From DASRDB01 sp035652815 (GTDB lineage Bacteria; Chloroflexota; Ktedonobacteria; Ktedonobacterales; Ktedonobacteraceae), in contig DASRDB010000007.1 in NCBI GenBank assembly GCA_035652815.1, forward strand, positions 1 through 35,976: 35,976 bases of DNA, in the 5' to 3' direction. The notes beneath the pieces were generated by a model. It was not told the origin of the DNA and searched no databases. It saw only the letters and a program-made list of their open reading frames with translations. The first letter of the stretch is position 1. Each line of letters starts with the position of its first letter. Shown one piece after another: positions 23,227-30,682 of this stretch. Made by a program: the position numbers and the translations under genes.

Positions 23227-23667
23227 TCAGCCGAGTTCCTGGGCCAGTCCGATGAGCAGTCCTTCAGGACCGCGAATGTAGCAGAGCCGATACACGTCCT
23301 GGTACTGGACCACTTCGCTGCTGACAAGCTCTGCACCGTGCTTGCGGAGCCGGACGAGCGTCTCGTCGAGGTCGTCCACGGTAAACATGACGCGGAGGTA
23401 GCCGAGAGCGTTCACTGGGGCGTTCCGGTGATCGGCGACCACAGGAGGCGTGATAAATCGCGAGAGTTCGAGCCGACTGTGGCCGTCTGGCGTGCGCATC
23501 ATGGCGATCTCAACGCGCTGGTCGCCCAGCCCAGTGACGCGCCCTGCCCACACGCCTTCTACTATGGCTCGCCCTTCGAGTTCGAGGCCGAGTTCAGCGA
23601 AAAAAGAGATAGCGGCATCGAGGGATTCCACTACGATGCCGACGTTGTCCATTCGTTTAAGCGCCAT
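23227..23667 (-). CDS. VOC (glyoxalase/bleomycin resistance) fold protein
   Basis: A 146-residue protein made of two beta-alpha-beta-beta-beta modules. The first begins MDNVGIVVESLDAAISFFAELGLELEG and includes RLELSRF with a conserved Glu; the second has GYLRVMFTVDDLDETLVRLRKHG and ends IRGPEGLLIGLAQEL. This is the layout of glyoxalase-type and dioxygenase-type VOC proteins. The usual first His ligand is not obvious at the start (MDNVG), so the metal site may be incomplete. The promoter ends only six bases before ATG 23667, so the mRNA is probably leaderless, which also explains the absence of a binding site. Substrate unknown. Confidence 0.88.
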   Translation of the reverse strand: MALKRMDNVGIVVESLDAAISFFAELGLELEGRAIVEGVWAGRVTGLGDQRVEIAMMRTPDGHSRLELSRFITPPVVADHRNAPVNALGYLRVMFTVDDLDETLVRLRKHGAELVSSEVVQYQDVYRLCYIRGPEGLLIGLAQELG

Positions 23668-23673
23668 GTGTTC

Positions 23674-23702
23674 ATTCTATAATGTGTCGCCCGTCCTGTC
23701 AA
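23674..23702 (-). promoter_or_regulatory. Near-consensus promoter giving a leaderless VOC mRNA
   Basis: On the minus strand: perfect TTGACA (23697-23702), 17-base spacer, TAGAAT (23674-23679), then GAACAC and the ATG. With the usual start distance the first transcribed base is at or next to the A of the start codon. Confidence 0.65.
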
Positions 23703-23865
23703 CGAACGAGAGACCAGAAGGTTCCACCAACAATCGGGCGCTAAGCTACCATTACGTTGTATAAATGAGACCCATACTGGTTATTTGCCTGGATAAATTC
23801 ATCTATGACCGAGATCACAGACTCCTCTCTTCGTCCTTGTCGAAATCAGTACGATTGTTGCCCAA

Positions 23866-24294
23866 TCACGCCGCAGATAGGGCAGCATCCACCTGCTCAA
23901 GCAAACGCTGCGCATTGGCAAAACCATAGTTTACCGCCTGCACATGCCCCGTCGTGTCCAATACCACAGTCGTTGGAACGGTTAACACCTGGTAACGCTT
24001 CGTCAACGCCGGTGAATTTGGCGCGTCAATCTCCTCAATCTGTACCTGTCCACCTCTGGCCTCGGCCACTCGTTGCAAAGCCGGAGCCTGGAAACGATGG
24101 CACTGCACGCAATCCTCGCTGCTGAACGCCAGAATACGAACTCGTGAAGTATCGCTTTTGCCATCAGCAAGAGGAGCAGCCGACATAGCCAGTTTGCGCC
24201 GCCTCTCAACAAATGAGCGACCACCCCATACAAGCATCCATGTAAACAGACCAACCAGGATCAACGCCAGCAGTCTTACTATCAATTCAGGCAT
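23866..24294 (-). CDS. Membrane-anchored thioredoxin-like protein
   Basis: A 142-residue protein with an N-terminal membrane helix (about residues 5-24) and a thioredoxin fold. The redox motif is Cys62-Val-Gln-Cys65 (FSSEDCVQCHRFQAP), and the cis-proline loop is TVPTTVVL. The fold probably lies outside the cytoplasm or faces the membrane surface, depending on topology; the basic stretch after the helix (ERRRK) suggests the domain stays inside. The gene starts 3 bases after the DUF4395 stop, so the two are surely cotranscribed. Thioredoxin/DUF4395 pairs are common and are thought to exchange electrons or handle cysteine redox. Exact partner unknown. Confidence 0.88.
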   Translation of the reverse strand: MPELIVRLLALILVGLFTWMLVWGGRSFVERRRKLAMSAAPLADGKSDTSRVRILAFSSEDCVQCHRFQAPALQRVAEARGGQVQIEEIDAPNSPALTKRYQVLTVPTTVVLDTTGHVQAVNYGFANAQRLLEQVDAALSAA

Positions 24295-24297
24295 AGG

Positions 24298-24789
24298 TTA
24301 CACCCCTCGCCAGTGAAAACCGCCTTCGTAGCGCACGCGAGGCAACAATCCCCAACGTCCCAGGTGATAATACACAAAGCAACCCGCGCAGAAACCAACC
24401 GTCAGATTAATCCCCGCCAGCACAAACACAATCAAATCTAATACCCAACCCGCAACCGTCGCTTTTGTCAAAAAAAGCACCAGCGTCGAGGCAATCAAAA
24501 ACACCGCTCCTACTCCCTGCGCAAAACGATGCGGCGCGGGATCATCCTCGACCATGCGCGGCTTCAACAAATGCAAAGGCACCACAACACCCTTATACAG
24601 CAGGCGAAAAGGACTGATCGCGGGAACCAGCGCCGATATAGCAAGTGCAACAGCCGCAATCAAAACAATCACCGGCTGATTTAACACAAAGGCCAGTCCG
24701 CTCAAAACTACGGTGCAACCTTGTGAAAACTTCCCTAAATGCGCATCAATACGAGGAACGCTGCTTGATGCCTGTGAAGATACTTCCAT
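24298..24789 (-). CDS. DUF4395 membrane protein with a CxxC motif
   Basis: A 163-residue integral membrane protein of the DUF4395 family with about four membrane segments (around 25-37, 39-60, 92-110 and 115-133). The last segment leads into NLTVGFCAGCFVYYHL, with Cys134 and Cys137 as a redox-capable pair. An N-terminal DAHLGKFSQG precedes the first helix. It is encoded directly before a membrane-anchored thioredoxin, so the CxxC of this protein is likely the redox partner or an electron path for it. The promoter and a palindromic operator lie at 24808-24879. No enzymatic activity is established for the family that I know of. Confidence 0.88.
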   Translation of the reverse strand: MEVSSQASSSVPRIDAHLGKFSQGCTVVLSGLAFVLNQPVIVLIAAVALAISALVPAISPFRLLYKGVVVPLHLLKPRMVEDDPAPHRFAQGVGAVFLIASTLVLFLTKATVAGWVLDLIVFVLAGINLTVGFCAGCFVYYHLGRWGLLPRVRYEGGFHWRGV

Positions 24790-24807
24790 AATTATTCCCC
24801 TTAAAGA

Positions 24808-24840
24808 AGTAGATATTGTTGATTAATTAAATCAACTACT
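24808..24840 (-). promoter_or_regulatory. Palindromic operator before the DUF4395-thioredoxin operon
   Basis: GTTGATT (24818-24824) and AATCAAC (24830-24836) around AATTA, with outer flanks AGTAG and CTACT. It lies just downstream of the predicted transcription start, a position suited to a repressor of ArsR or similar type. Confidence 0.5.
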
Positions 24841-24849
24841 TACATAGAA

Positions 24850-24879
24850 AGATTAACTTACAAAGTGGAAGTATGTCAA
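24850..24879 (-). promoter_or_regulatory. Promoter of the DUF4395-thioredoxin operon
   Basis: On the minus strand: perfect TTGACA (24874-24879), then TTAATC or TAATCT as -10 at 17-18 bases (24850-24856). The -10 is poor, as expected for a regulated promoter. Confidence 0.45.
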
Positions 24880-24938
24880 GGGGAACTAATAGAGGTTGGT
24901 TCCATATCACGCTTTACCACGTAGGTATATAGTAGAGC

Positions 24939-25011
24939 GGAAGCCACCCGCAAGGGGATGGCTCTACCATATGGGGCGGCTTGTAGAGCCATCCCCTTGC
25001 GGGTGGCTTCC
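24939..25011. repeat. Type C inverted repeat (29 bp)
   Basis: Arms 24939-24967 and 24983-25011 are perfectly complementary and carry AAGCCACCCGCAAGGGGATG. A 15-base loop separates them. It lies between the sbcD stop and the thioredoxin operon promoter; no gene is present from 24880 to 25062. Confidence 0.9.
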
Positions 25012-25062
25012 GGCTCCCTATGCTGAATCAGGCTCCCCACGCACAATCAAACGAAGGACTTT

Positions 25063-26382
25063 CTACACGCCTAACAACTCATTCCGCTTCTCGCGCAAAT
25101 ATTGCGCGATATGCGCCGGATCATCCTGGTCGAGGGCCATGCGTTTCAGATCAGCCACTACCTTGCCCCATTCTTCGCGATGGATAAGATAGCGATTGTC
25201 GCGGCCAACCAGTTCTTCAAAAACGCGGCGTTCCAGTTCGTGCCAGGTGGAACGGTCGCGCCCATCGATTTCGCCGCCGTCGGGAACGTAGTCCTGGTCG
25301 TTGGTGTTGTTTTCGATACGCACGTAGAGCGGCTCGAACATGGTGTAGACGATGCTTTCCATGTGGGACATATCGAGCGCGCCAGCATCAAAGGAGAGTG
25401 TGCCGACAAGATTAACCTGCACTAAGGGGCGCAGCGCCTCGGTCTCGTAGCGGAAACGTTCGCGGCGGCAATACCCCTCAAGCAGGGCGTAGACTTCGTT
25501 TGGCTCGTTGAGGCCATCGACGCGCAATTCGTGGCGCACAAATGGGCGACGCTTACTCACCAAATGGGTGGCGCGATGCCGTTTGAGCAGCCCATCCCCA
25601 TTCATGCCATCGGTATCGATCTCGACATAGTAGTAGCCGCGATCTTCCCAGGCCGCCTCTTCCAGACCGCACGTTTCGGTGGAACCTGGATTGTACATCC
25701 AACCGTCGAACTCAAAGGGCTTGTGAACATGGCCGAGCGCGAGATAGTCAACATGTGGTTTGAGCGTAGAAAATTGCGCCATCGTGGGCAGTCCTTGAAT
25801 GCGGGGCACAATACCCTCTACGCCCGTGTGCATCATCAACAGGCGATACTCGATACCCGCCGCGTCCTCTTCGTCTTTAGCCTCTCCAAGCGCCTGCGCC
25901 ATGCCCTCCATTGTGCGTACCGTTGCCGCGCCCTGCCAGGGTAACCCGTAGACGCGCAAGCGGCCATCAAGCAAATCAACATGCGACCCCAGCATCGTCT
26001 CCGGCTGCCAGGTCGAGAGAACAGGCGCGCCGTTGTGCATGCGCGGCGTCAGCAGCATCAAATAGCCTTCGTGACACAAAAATTGCAGCCAGGATACTCC
26101 TTCGCGGTAGTAGCTGCGGTCGTGATTGCCCTCAATAGCCACCACCGGAATGCCGCGTTCCTTCAGGCGTTTTAAGCCCTCGATGGCGTGCAGCAGCGTC
26201 AGGGCGTCAATGGCACGTTTATTGAAAAGGTCTCCGGCGATCACCAGAAAATCAATATCGCGCTGGATGCCATCATCGATAATATCCCAGAAGGCGCGGC
26301 TGAAATCGTTGAAGCGCTCCCGCACCCCATACTGCTCATAGCCCAGGTGCAGGTCAGCGATATGTATAAAAGACGCTCGCAT
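25063..26382 (-). CDS. sbcD: SbcD/Mre11-type DNA repair exonuclease
   Basis: A 439-residue metallophosphatase-fold nuclease. FIHIADLHLG gives Asp10 and His12, IAGDLFNKR gives Asp51, EGNHDRSYY gives Asn86, His87 and Asp88, and LMMHTGVEG and LGHVHKP supply further metal ligands. These are the standard Mre11/SbcD motifs in order. The C-terminal part (about 270-439) is the capping and SbcC-binding region. It normally works with the SbcC ATPase on DNA ends and hairpins; no sbcC follows, since the next gene downstream is in another operon. The start is ATG 26382; a TTG start at 26400 is possible. It follows a membrane protein gene by 24 bases and is probably cotranscribed with it. Confidence 0.92.
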   Translation of the reverse strand: MRASFIHIADLHLGYEQYGVRERFNDFSRAFWDIIDDGIQRDIDFLVIAGDLFNKRAIDALTLLHAIEGLKRLKERGIPVVAIEGNHDRSYYREGVSWLQFLCHEGYLMLLTPRMHNGAPVLSTWQPETMLGSHVDLLDGRLRVYGLPWQGAATVRTMEGMAQALGEAKDEEDAAGIEYRLLMMHTGVEGIVPRIQGLPTMAQFSTLKPHVDYLALGHVHKPFEFDGWMYNPGSTETCGLEEAAWEDRGYYYVEIDTDGMNGDGLLKRHRATHLVSKRRPFVRHELRVDGLNEPNEVYALLEGYCRRERFRYETEALRPLVQVNLVGTLSFDAGALDMSHMESIVYTMFEPLYVRIENNTNDQDYVPDGGEIDGRDRSTWHELERRVFEELVGRDNRYLIHREEWGKVVADLKRMALDQDDPAHIAQYLREKRNELLGV

Positions 26383-26406
26383 GCTCTCTTCTCTTCCCAA
26401 CTACTA

Positions 26407-26802
26407 TTAGTGCGGCCCAGTCATCAGGGCGCGAACGGCAGCCGCGACCAGGATTAAGGCCACAATGCTGTAAATAAGAATATCGCGGCGCGGCTGCTTT
26501 CCGCCGGTTGCGTAGGTGACAGCCACCGGAATCGCCAGCGCCACAATCGCGCCATAGACATAGTGCAGGTAGTAAAGACCAGTGCCAGTACCCGGTCTCT
26601 GCCCCAGCAACACCAGGGTGATACCGAGCAGCGCCTGTAAAAGCCCGACAACCGCAGTGAAAATAAGCGAGATTCGCCATTGCCTGGGAATCTCCACCTT
26701 CTTCATAAAAAAAAGGATCAGGCCCCAGATACCGGTAATCGTGCCCGAAGCCAATACCAGGATCATATTGAAAAAATGCAGATTAGCAACGACATCTACC
26801 AT
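26407..26802 (-). CDS. Four-TM membrane protein preceding sbcD
   Basis: A 131-residue protein with four predicted membrane segments (about 8-28, 40-62, 73-93 and 105-124). Conserved-looking features are His/Phe in LHFFNM, Gly-rich GQRPGTGTGLYYLHYVYG, and a basic stretch GGKQPRRD before the last helix. The spacing of His residues at helix ends resembles small haem-binding membrane proteins, but this is weak. The start is ATG 26802 after GAGGATAA; the longer frame to 26814 starts with TTG. It is the first gene of a probable two-gene unit with sbcD. I do not recognise a named family. Confidence 0.7.
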   Translation of the reverse strand: MVDVVANLHFFNMILVLASGTITGIWGLILFFMKKVEIPRQWRISLIFTAVVGLLQALLGITLVLLGQRPGTGTGLYYLHYVYGAIVALAIPVAVTYATGGKQPRRDILIYSIVALILVAAAVRALMTGPH

Positions 26803-26869
26803 GATTATCCTCAAAAGCGGAATCTATGTGCAGGGATACGCTTCCTGTCATCCTTCACTACCTTCAGCC

Positions 26870-26955
26870 TGTCATCCTGAGCGCAGCGAAGGATCTCCGT
26901 TCCCCGATGATGCGTGTGCCAGTGCCGGAGATCCTTCGCTGCACTCAGGATGACA
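26870..26955. repeat. Type A inverted repeat, one mismatch, with partial extra copies
   Basis: Arms 26870-26896 and 26929-26955 pair over 27 bases except one position (GCACTC instead of GCGCTC). Partial halves lie on both sides (26846-26853 and 26966-26975). Confidence 0.85.
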
Positions 26956-27051
26956 TTAGCTGCATCAGGATGACAGGCCTGGAGAGACCCTCTTGCCTGA
27001 TAAAAATTCCTCATTGCGTCCCTACATGTATTCTTTTTTGACAGGGTATTA

Positions 27052-27066
27052 CCGGAACTGTTCCGG
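27052..27066. promoter_or_regulatory. Perfect 15-base palindrome, candidate operator
   Basis: CCGGAACTGTTCCGG, preceded 8 bases upstream by TTGACA (27038-27043). It lies 131 bases before the lipoprotein gene. Further TTGACA hexamers at 27118 and 27128 and a TATAGT at 27136 make the promoter uncertain. The remaining bases to 27196 show nothing else. Confidence 0.45.
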
Positions 27067-27196
27067 CACAGCATACTATAGCGTGTATTAACTGGAAAGA
27101 CAAGTCAGGGGAACTTTTTGACATCCTTTGACATCTATAGTGTAGGCAGGTCGCTGCCACTACCTGGATGTAGATTACGTTGAACAAGGAGAGACT

Positions 27197-27700
27197 ATGT
27201 CAATGTTGAAAGTTACTCGTCGAGGTTCGTTCGTTCGATCAGCAGGGATGCTGCTTGTCACCGTACTGTTTGTGTTGCTGATGGCCGCCTGCGGCACAAA
27301 TACCACTACCGGCGGCGGACAGCCATCGAACACTCCCACCACTGCACCCACACACCCACAGAACTGCGGTTCGTTACATAAAAACCAGCTTGCGCTGGTG
27401 CAGAAAGATAAGGCCGTCGCGCCGCAGGATGAGAACTGCTTCTGGCAGGCCTACCAGCAATGCAGCCCCGCCACGCTCACCTTTACACAGACAAGTATAG
27501 ATACCGGGGTCATCCATACCTTCACGGTCAAGAATGTCAACGGGAAATGCACCATTACCGATAGCTACCAGCACTTCATCGCCCCCAACCCGCCCGGCAA
27601 AGCGGTCGATTACACCTGCGGCAGCATGACAAAAGAAAGCGATGGCCTGCACATCGCCTCTTGCGGCCAGATGGATACCATCGTCATTCCAAATGCATAA
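27197..27700 (+). CDS. Lipoprotein of unknown function
   Basis: A 167-residue exported lipoprotein. Basic residues (KVTRRGSFVR) precede a hydrophobic core and the lipobox LMAAC, with Cys32 the acylated residue. A low-complexity Thr/Gly/Pro linker follows (33-53, NTTTGGGQPSNTPTTAPTHP). The mature domain has six further cysteines, enough for three disulfides, and a pattern of short strands (LTFTQTSIDTGVIHTFTVKN). It should be anchored to the outer face of the membrane. ATG 27197 has AAGGAGAG upstream. It is monocistronic, ending before a type C hairpin. No known domain is recognised. Confidence 0.85.
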   Translation: MSMLKVTRRGSFVRSAGMLLVTVLFVLLMAACGTNTTTGGGQPSNTPTTAPTHPQNCGSLHKNQLALVQKDKAVAPQDENCFWQAYQQCSPATLTFTQTSIDTGVIHTFTVKNVNGKCTITDSYQHFIAPNPPGKAVDYTCGSMTKESDGLHIASCGQMDTIVIPNA

Positions 27701-27722
27701 GCTCCATTCGCACTGAGATTCA

Positions 27723-27797
27723 CGAAAGCCACCCGCAAGGGGATGGCTCTACAGGCGGGTTCCTATTGTAGAGCCATCCCCTTGCGGGTGGCTTTCG
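27723..27797. terminator. Type C inverted repeat (31 bp) between convergent genes
   Basis: Arms 27723-27753 and 27767-27797 are exact complements with a 13-base loop, sharing AAGCCACCCGCAAGGGGATG with the pair at 24939. It lies between the lipoprotein and galU stops and is positioned to end both transcripts, though it has no T-run. Confidence 0.7.
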
Positions 27798-27826
27798 TAC
27801 TCGCTCCTGGCTGTTTTTGTTGGCCG

Positions 27827-28696
27827 TTATTCCTCTTTCAATGCCTGTCGCATATATTTGCGCAGACCATCCGCGAGATCTGGCCTTTTCAGCGCGACGT
27901 CAATAGACGTGGTGAGCAGGCCAAGCGGCGTGCCAGTATCGTAGCCTTTTCCGGTAAAGCGCACGCCATAGCAGCGACCAGCCTGCGCCTGCATCTCGAT
28001 AGCATCCGTTACCTGTATCTCGCCGCCTTTGCCGGGCTGTGTCTTCTCTAACAGAGCGAAGATATCGGGCGTGAGAATATAGCGCCCGTAGACACCCAGG
28101 TTGGAAGGAGCCTCTTCAAGCGCAGGCTTCTCTACCAGATGCTTTATCTTTAAAGCCCCGCCGCCAAGTTCTTCCACTTCTGCAATGCCATAGCTGGGAA
28201 TCATCTCGTCCGGCAGGGGAACCAGCGACAACACTGAGCCGCCGTAACGCTCGTGAACCTCGATCATCTCCGGCAAACAGGGCGTCTCCGGCGAGATAAT
28301 GTTATCGCCCAGCATCACAATAAATGGTTCATCGCCCACCAGGTCTTTGGCGCACAACACGGCGTGTCCCAGGCCAAGCGGCTCCGGTTGGCGCACAGCG
28401 GTGTAGGTCGCCATTTTCTGAACGGAACGCAACTCTTCCAGCTCTTTCGTTTTGCCCTTGCGTTCCAGCGTCGTTTCCAACTCGGGGAAGGAATCAAAAT
28501 GGTCTTCGATACTGCGTTTGCTGCGGCTGGTGACAAAAATAATCTCCTCGACTCCGGCGGCCACAGCCTCTTCAACAATATATTGCAGCGTCGGTTTATC
28601 GACGATGGGTAACATTTCTTTCGGTATCACCTTCGTTGCCGGTAGCACTCGCGTACCCAACCCGGCCACAGGCAATACGGCTTTTCGTATGCGCAT
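27827..28696 (-). CDS. galU: UTP-glucose-1-phosphate uridylyltransferase
   Basis: A 289-residue nucleotidyltransferase making UDP-glucose from glucose 1-phosphate and UTP. The start, RKAVLPVAGLGTRVLPATKV, followed by PKEMLPIVDKPTLQYIVEEA, is the GalU signature. MLGDNII carries the metal-binding Asp, and KPALEEAPSNLGVYGRYIL and KGGEIQVTDAI complete the active site. Length is usual for bacterial GalU. ATG 28696 has AGGAGA upstream. A promoter at 28751-28780 drives it alone. The product feeds cell-surface glycan and sugar metabolism. Confidence 0.97.
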   Translation of the reverse strand: MRIRKAVLPVAGLGTRVLPATKVIPKEMLPIVDKPTLQYIVEEAVAAGVEEIIFVTSRSKRSIEDHFDSFPELETTLERKGKTKELEELRSVQKMATYTAVRQPEPLGLGHAVLCAKDLVGDEPFIVMLGDNIISPETPCLPEMIEVHERYGGSVLSLVPLPDEMIPSYGIAEVEELGGGALKIKHLVEKPALEEAPSNLGVYGRYILTPDIFALLEKTQPGKGGEIQVTDAIEMQAQAGRCYGVRFTGKGYDTGTPLGLLTTSIDVALKRPDLADGLRKYMRQALKEE

Positions 28697-28750
28697 GATT
28701 TCTCCTCAACACCTATCAACAAAATGTTGCAAATATGCTTGCTGCTACCT

Positions 28751-28780
28751 ATTGTAGGGGATTGCAATAGCAAAGGTCAA
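28751..28780 (-). promoter_or_regulatory. Promoter of galU
   Basis: On the minus strand: TTGACC (28775-28780), 18-base spacer, TACAAT (28751-28756). Transcription should start near 28744, about 48 bases before the ATG. Confidence 0.6.
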
Positions 28781-28798
28781 TCCAACTTTATCTTACCA

Positions 28799-28827
28799 TT
28801 GACATATACGTATACATATATTATACT
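28799..28827 (+). promoter_or_regulatory. Near-consensus promoter for the EXLDI-ABC operon
   Basis: Perfect TTGACA (28799-28804), 17-base AT-rich spacer with repeated TATAC, then TATACT (28822-28827). It is divergent from the galU promoter. The leader to 29056 would be about 220 bases and contain a type A hairpin. Confidence 0.65.
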
Positions 28828-28896
28828 CTTCTCTAGAAGAAAGTTTTGGAACCTTTTAGATGAATTTTGATAAAAGAGTGGGGGAGACTGGCCCTC

Positions 28897-28991
28897 TGTC
28901 ATCTTGAGCGCAGTGCAGGATCTGCGGCCTCGACACATGCATCGCTCGACACACAGATCCTTCGCTGCGCTCAGGATGACAGGCCTGGATA
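28897..28991. repeat. Type A inverted repeat, degenerate left arm
   Basis: The left arm 28897-28923 carries changes (ATCTTGAGCGCAGTGCAGGAT), while the right arm 28965-28991 has the common sequence. It lies in the presumed leader of the EXLDI gene. Confidence 0.85.
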
Positions 28992-29055
28992 TCCCCTCTT
29001 TATTTCTCAAACATTATAGGAGTTCTGCAATGCAACAACTTCAAGGAGTATCCAG

Positions 29056-29622
29056 ATGCCAAACCGCACCATCTATGTAGCAGATGCTGATATGCCGATC
29101 TTTGAGAAGGCTCAGAAGCTGGCGGGTGATAACCTTTCCGCCGCCATTGCCCAGGCATTGCGCATCTTTGTCGAGCGTGAAGAGAGTCGTCAGGGCGGCT
29201 TTGAGGACATTATCGTCAAGGTAGGCAAGGGCCGCCCTTACCAACAAAAACAGTTCTCAGGGAAACTGCTCGCCAAACGCCGCGTTCCCATCCAGGGCAA
29301 TACGCGCATGCTCACCATTAGTGTCTATCAAACTGCGAAAGGACGTTTCGCTGTCTATACGAAAAACCAGCCCAACTGGTCCGGCTGGTCTGCGCGCTGG
29401 TCAAAACACAAACATTCAGGCAAGTCCTGGGATGTAGATGTGAATGTGGATGTAAACCCGTCAGGCTGGCAGTATGACTGGTGGTCGTACTACCAGGACG
29501 ACGAACTGCGCCTGGATGTTTATGAAAGCCTGGACGATCTCAAAGAGAACATCCCGGAAGAGATGTTCGACGCCATTGTGCGCTACCTGCAAGGCGGTGA
29601 CATTGAAATCCTCGACATTTAA
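29056..29622 (+). CDS. EXLDI family protein
   Basis: A 188-residue protein ending GGDIEILDI, matching the C-terminal E-x-L-D-I signature of the EXLDI family. The N-terminal 45 residues (MPNRTIYVADADMPIFEKAQ, LSAAIAQALRIFVER) look like a ribbon-helix-helix or similar small DNA-binding module. The middle is rich in Trp and Lys/Ser (NWSGWSARWSKHKHSGKSWD). ATG 29056 has AAGGAG upstream. It lies 25 bases before an ABC transporter ATPase gene, the neighbourhood I associate with this family, so a regulatory link to the exporter is likely. The actual function is not established. Confidence 0.85.
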   Translation: MPNRTIYVADADMPIFEKAQKLAGDNLSAAIAQALRIFVEREESRQGGFEDIIVKVGKGRPYQQKQFSGKLLAKRRVPIQGNTRMLTISVYQTAKGRFAVYTKNQPNWSGWSARWSKHKHSGKSWDVDVNVDVNPSGWQYDWWSYYQDDELRLDVYESLDDLKENIPEEMFDAIVRYLQGGDIEILDI

Positions 29623-29647
29623 CCTTTTGTAAAGTGAGGTCATAGCT

Positions 29648-30682
29648 ATGTCGGAACAAACAAATCTCCCGGCAGCCATCGATGTACAACATCTAGTGAA
29701 GCGTTATCCCAAAGCAAACACTAATGCCGTTGACGACATCTCTTTCACGGTCAAACAGGGAGAAATTTTTGGCCTGCTGGGACCTAATGGAGCAGGCAAA
29801 ACGACCACTATTGGCGTCTTAACTACCGGTATTCGCCCCACCAGCGGCTCAGCGCATATCATGGGCATCAATGTGGTGGCCAACCCTATGAGCGTCAAGC
29901 AGCGTATCGCAGTTGTGCCGCAGCAGAGCAACCTGGATCGCAGCCTGCGGGCGCGTGAAATCCTCACCTTTCATGCCAGCTATCATGGCATTCCACGCGC
30001 CGAACGCAACGCCCGCGCCGATGCTCTGCTACAAGAACTCGGCCTGGGAGATCGCGGCAAGGACGTAGTTATGCGCTACTCAGGTGGTATGGCGCAGCGT
30101 CTCATGCTCGCCCGCGCCCTGATGCACTCGCCCGATGTCCTCTTCCTGGATGAGCCGACCAATAGCCTCGATCCCCAGTCACGCCTGTTCCTATGGGATC
30201 GCATCCGTTCGCTCAATGAGCAGGGCGTCACCATCCTGCTCACGACCCATGACATGGACGAGGCCGATCAACTCTGCCAGCGTATCGCCATCATGGATCA
30301 CGGCAAAATCTTAGTTCTTGATACATCCGATGAACTGAAAAAGCTCATCCCTGGCGGCACGCGCCTGGAACTGCGCGTGCGTATCCACGAACTTGTCACG
30401 CTCGGAAAAACATCCGAGGGCGCACAGACAAAAGATCATTTGCTTGAAACCCTGCGCTCGCTCCCTGGCGCAATCAAAGTCGAGGAAGTGCCCGGCGAAG
30501 CTGGTGAAGAGAGCCAGCAGGGCATCACCCTCTTCCGCCTCTATGCCGAGGATGCGGGTTCTCTCATTGTCCAGGCCACCCAGGCCGTCTCCGCCTCAGA
30601 TGCCGAACTGCGCGATTTGCATCTTGCTCGTCCCAGCCTGGAAGACGTCTTCATTTACCTCACAGGAAGGAATCTACGCTGA
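29648..30682 (+). CDS. ABC transporter ATPase, DrrA (daunorubicin resistance) type
   Basis: A 344-residue ATP-binding subunit. Walker A is GPNGAGKTTT with Lys51, the signature is YSGGMAQRLMLARAL, Walker B is VLFLDEPTNSLDP, and the H-loop is TTHDMDEAD. The C-terminal 110 residues, beyond the core, match the extended DrrA-type tail (ending LEDVFIYLTGRNLR). It powers the permease encoded next, for export of a lipid, drug or similar hydrophobic compound. The TGA overlaps the ATG of the permease by one base, so translation is coupled. It follows the EXLDI gene by 25 bases. Confidence 0.95.
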   Translation: MSEQTNLPAAIDVQHLVKRYPKANTNAVDDISFTVKQGEIFGLLGPNGAGKTTTIGVLTTGIRPTSGSAHIMGINVVANPMSVKQRIAVVPQQSNLDRSLRAREILTFHASYHGIPRAERNARADALLQELGLGDRGKDVVMRYSGGMAQRLMLARALMHSPDVLFLDEPTNSLDPQSRLFLWDRIRSLNEQGVTILLTTHDMDEADQLCQRIAIMDHGKILVLDTSDELKKLIPGGTRLELRVRIHELVTLGKTSEGAQTKDHLLETLRSLPGAIKVEEVPGEAGEESQQGITLFRLYAEDAGSLIVQATQAVSASDAELRDLHLARPSLEDVFIYLTGRNLR

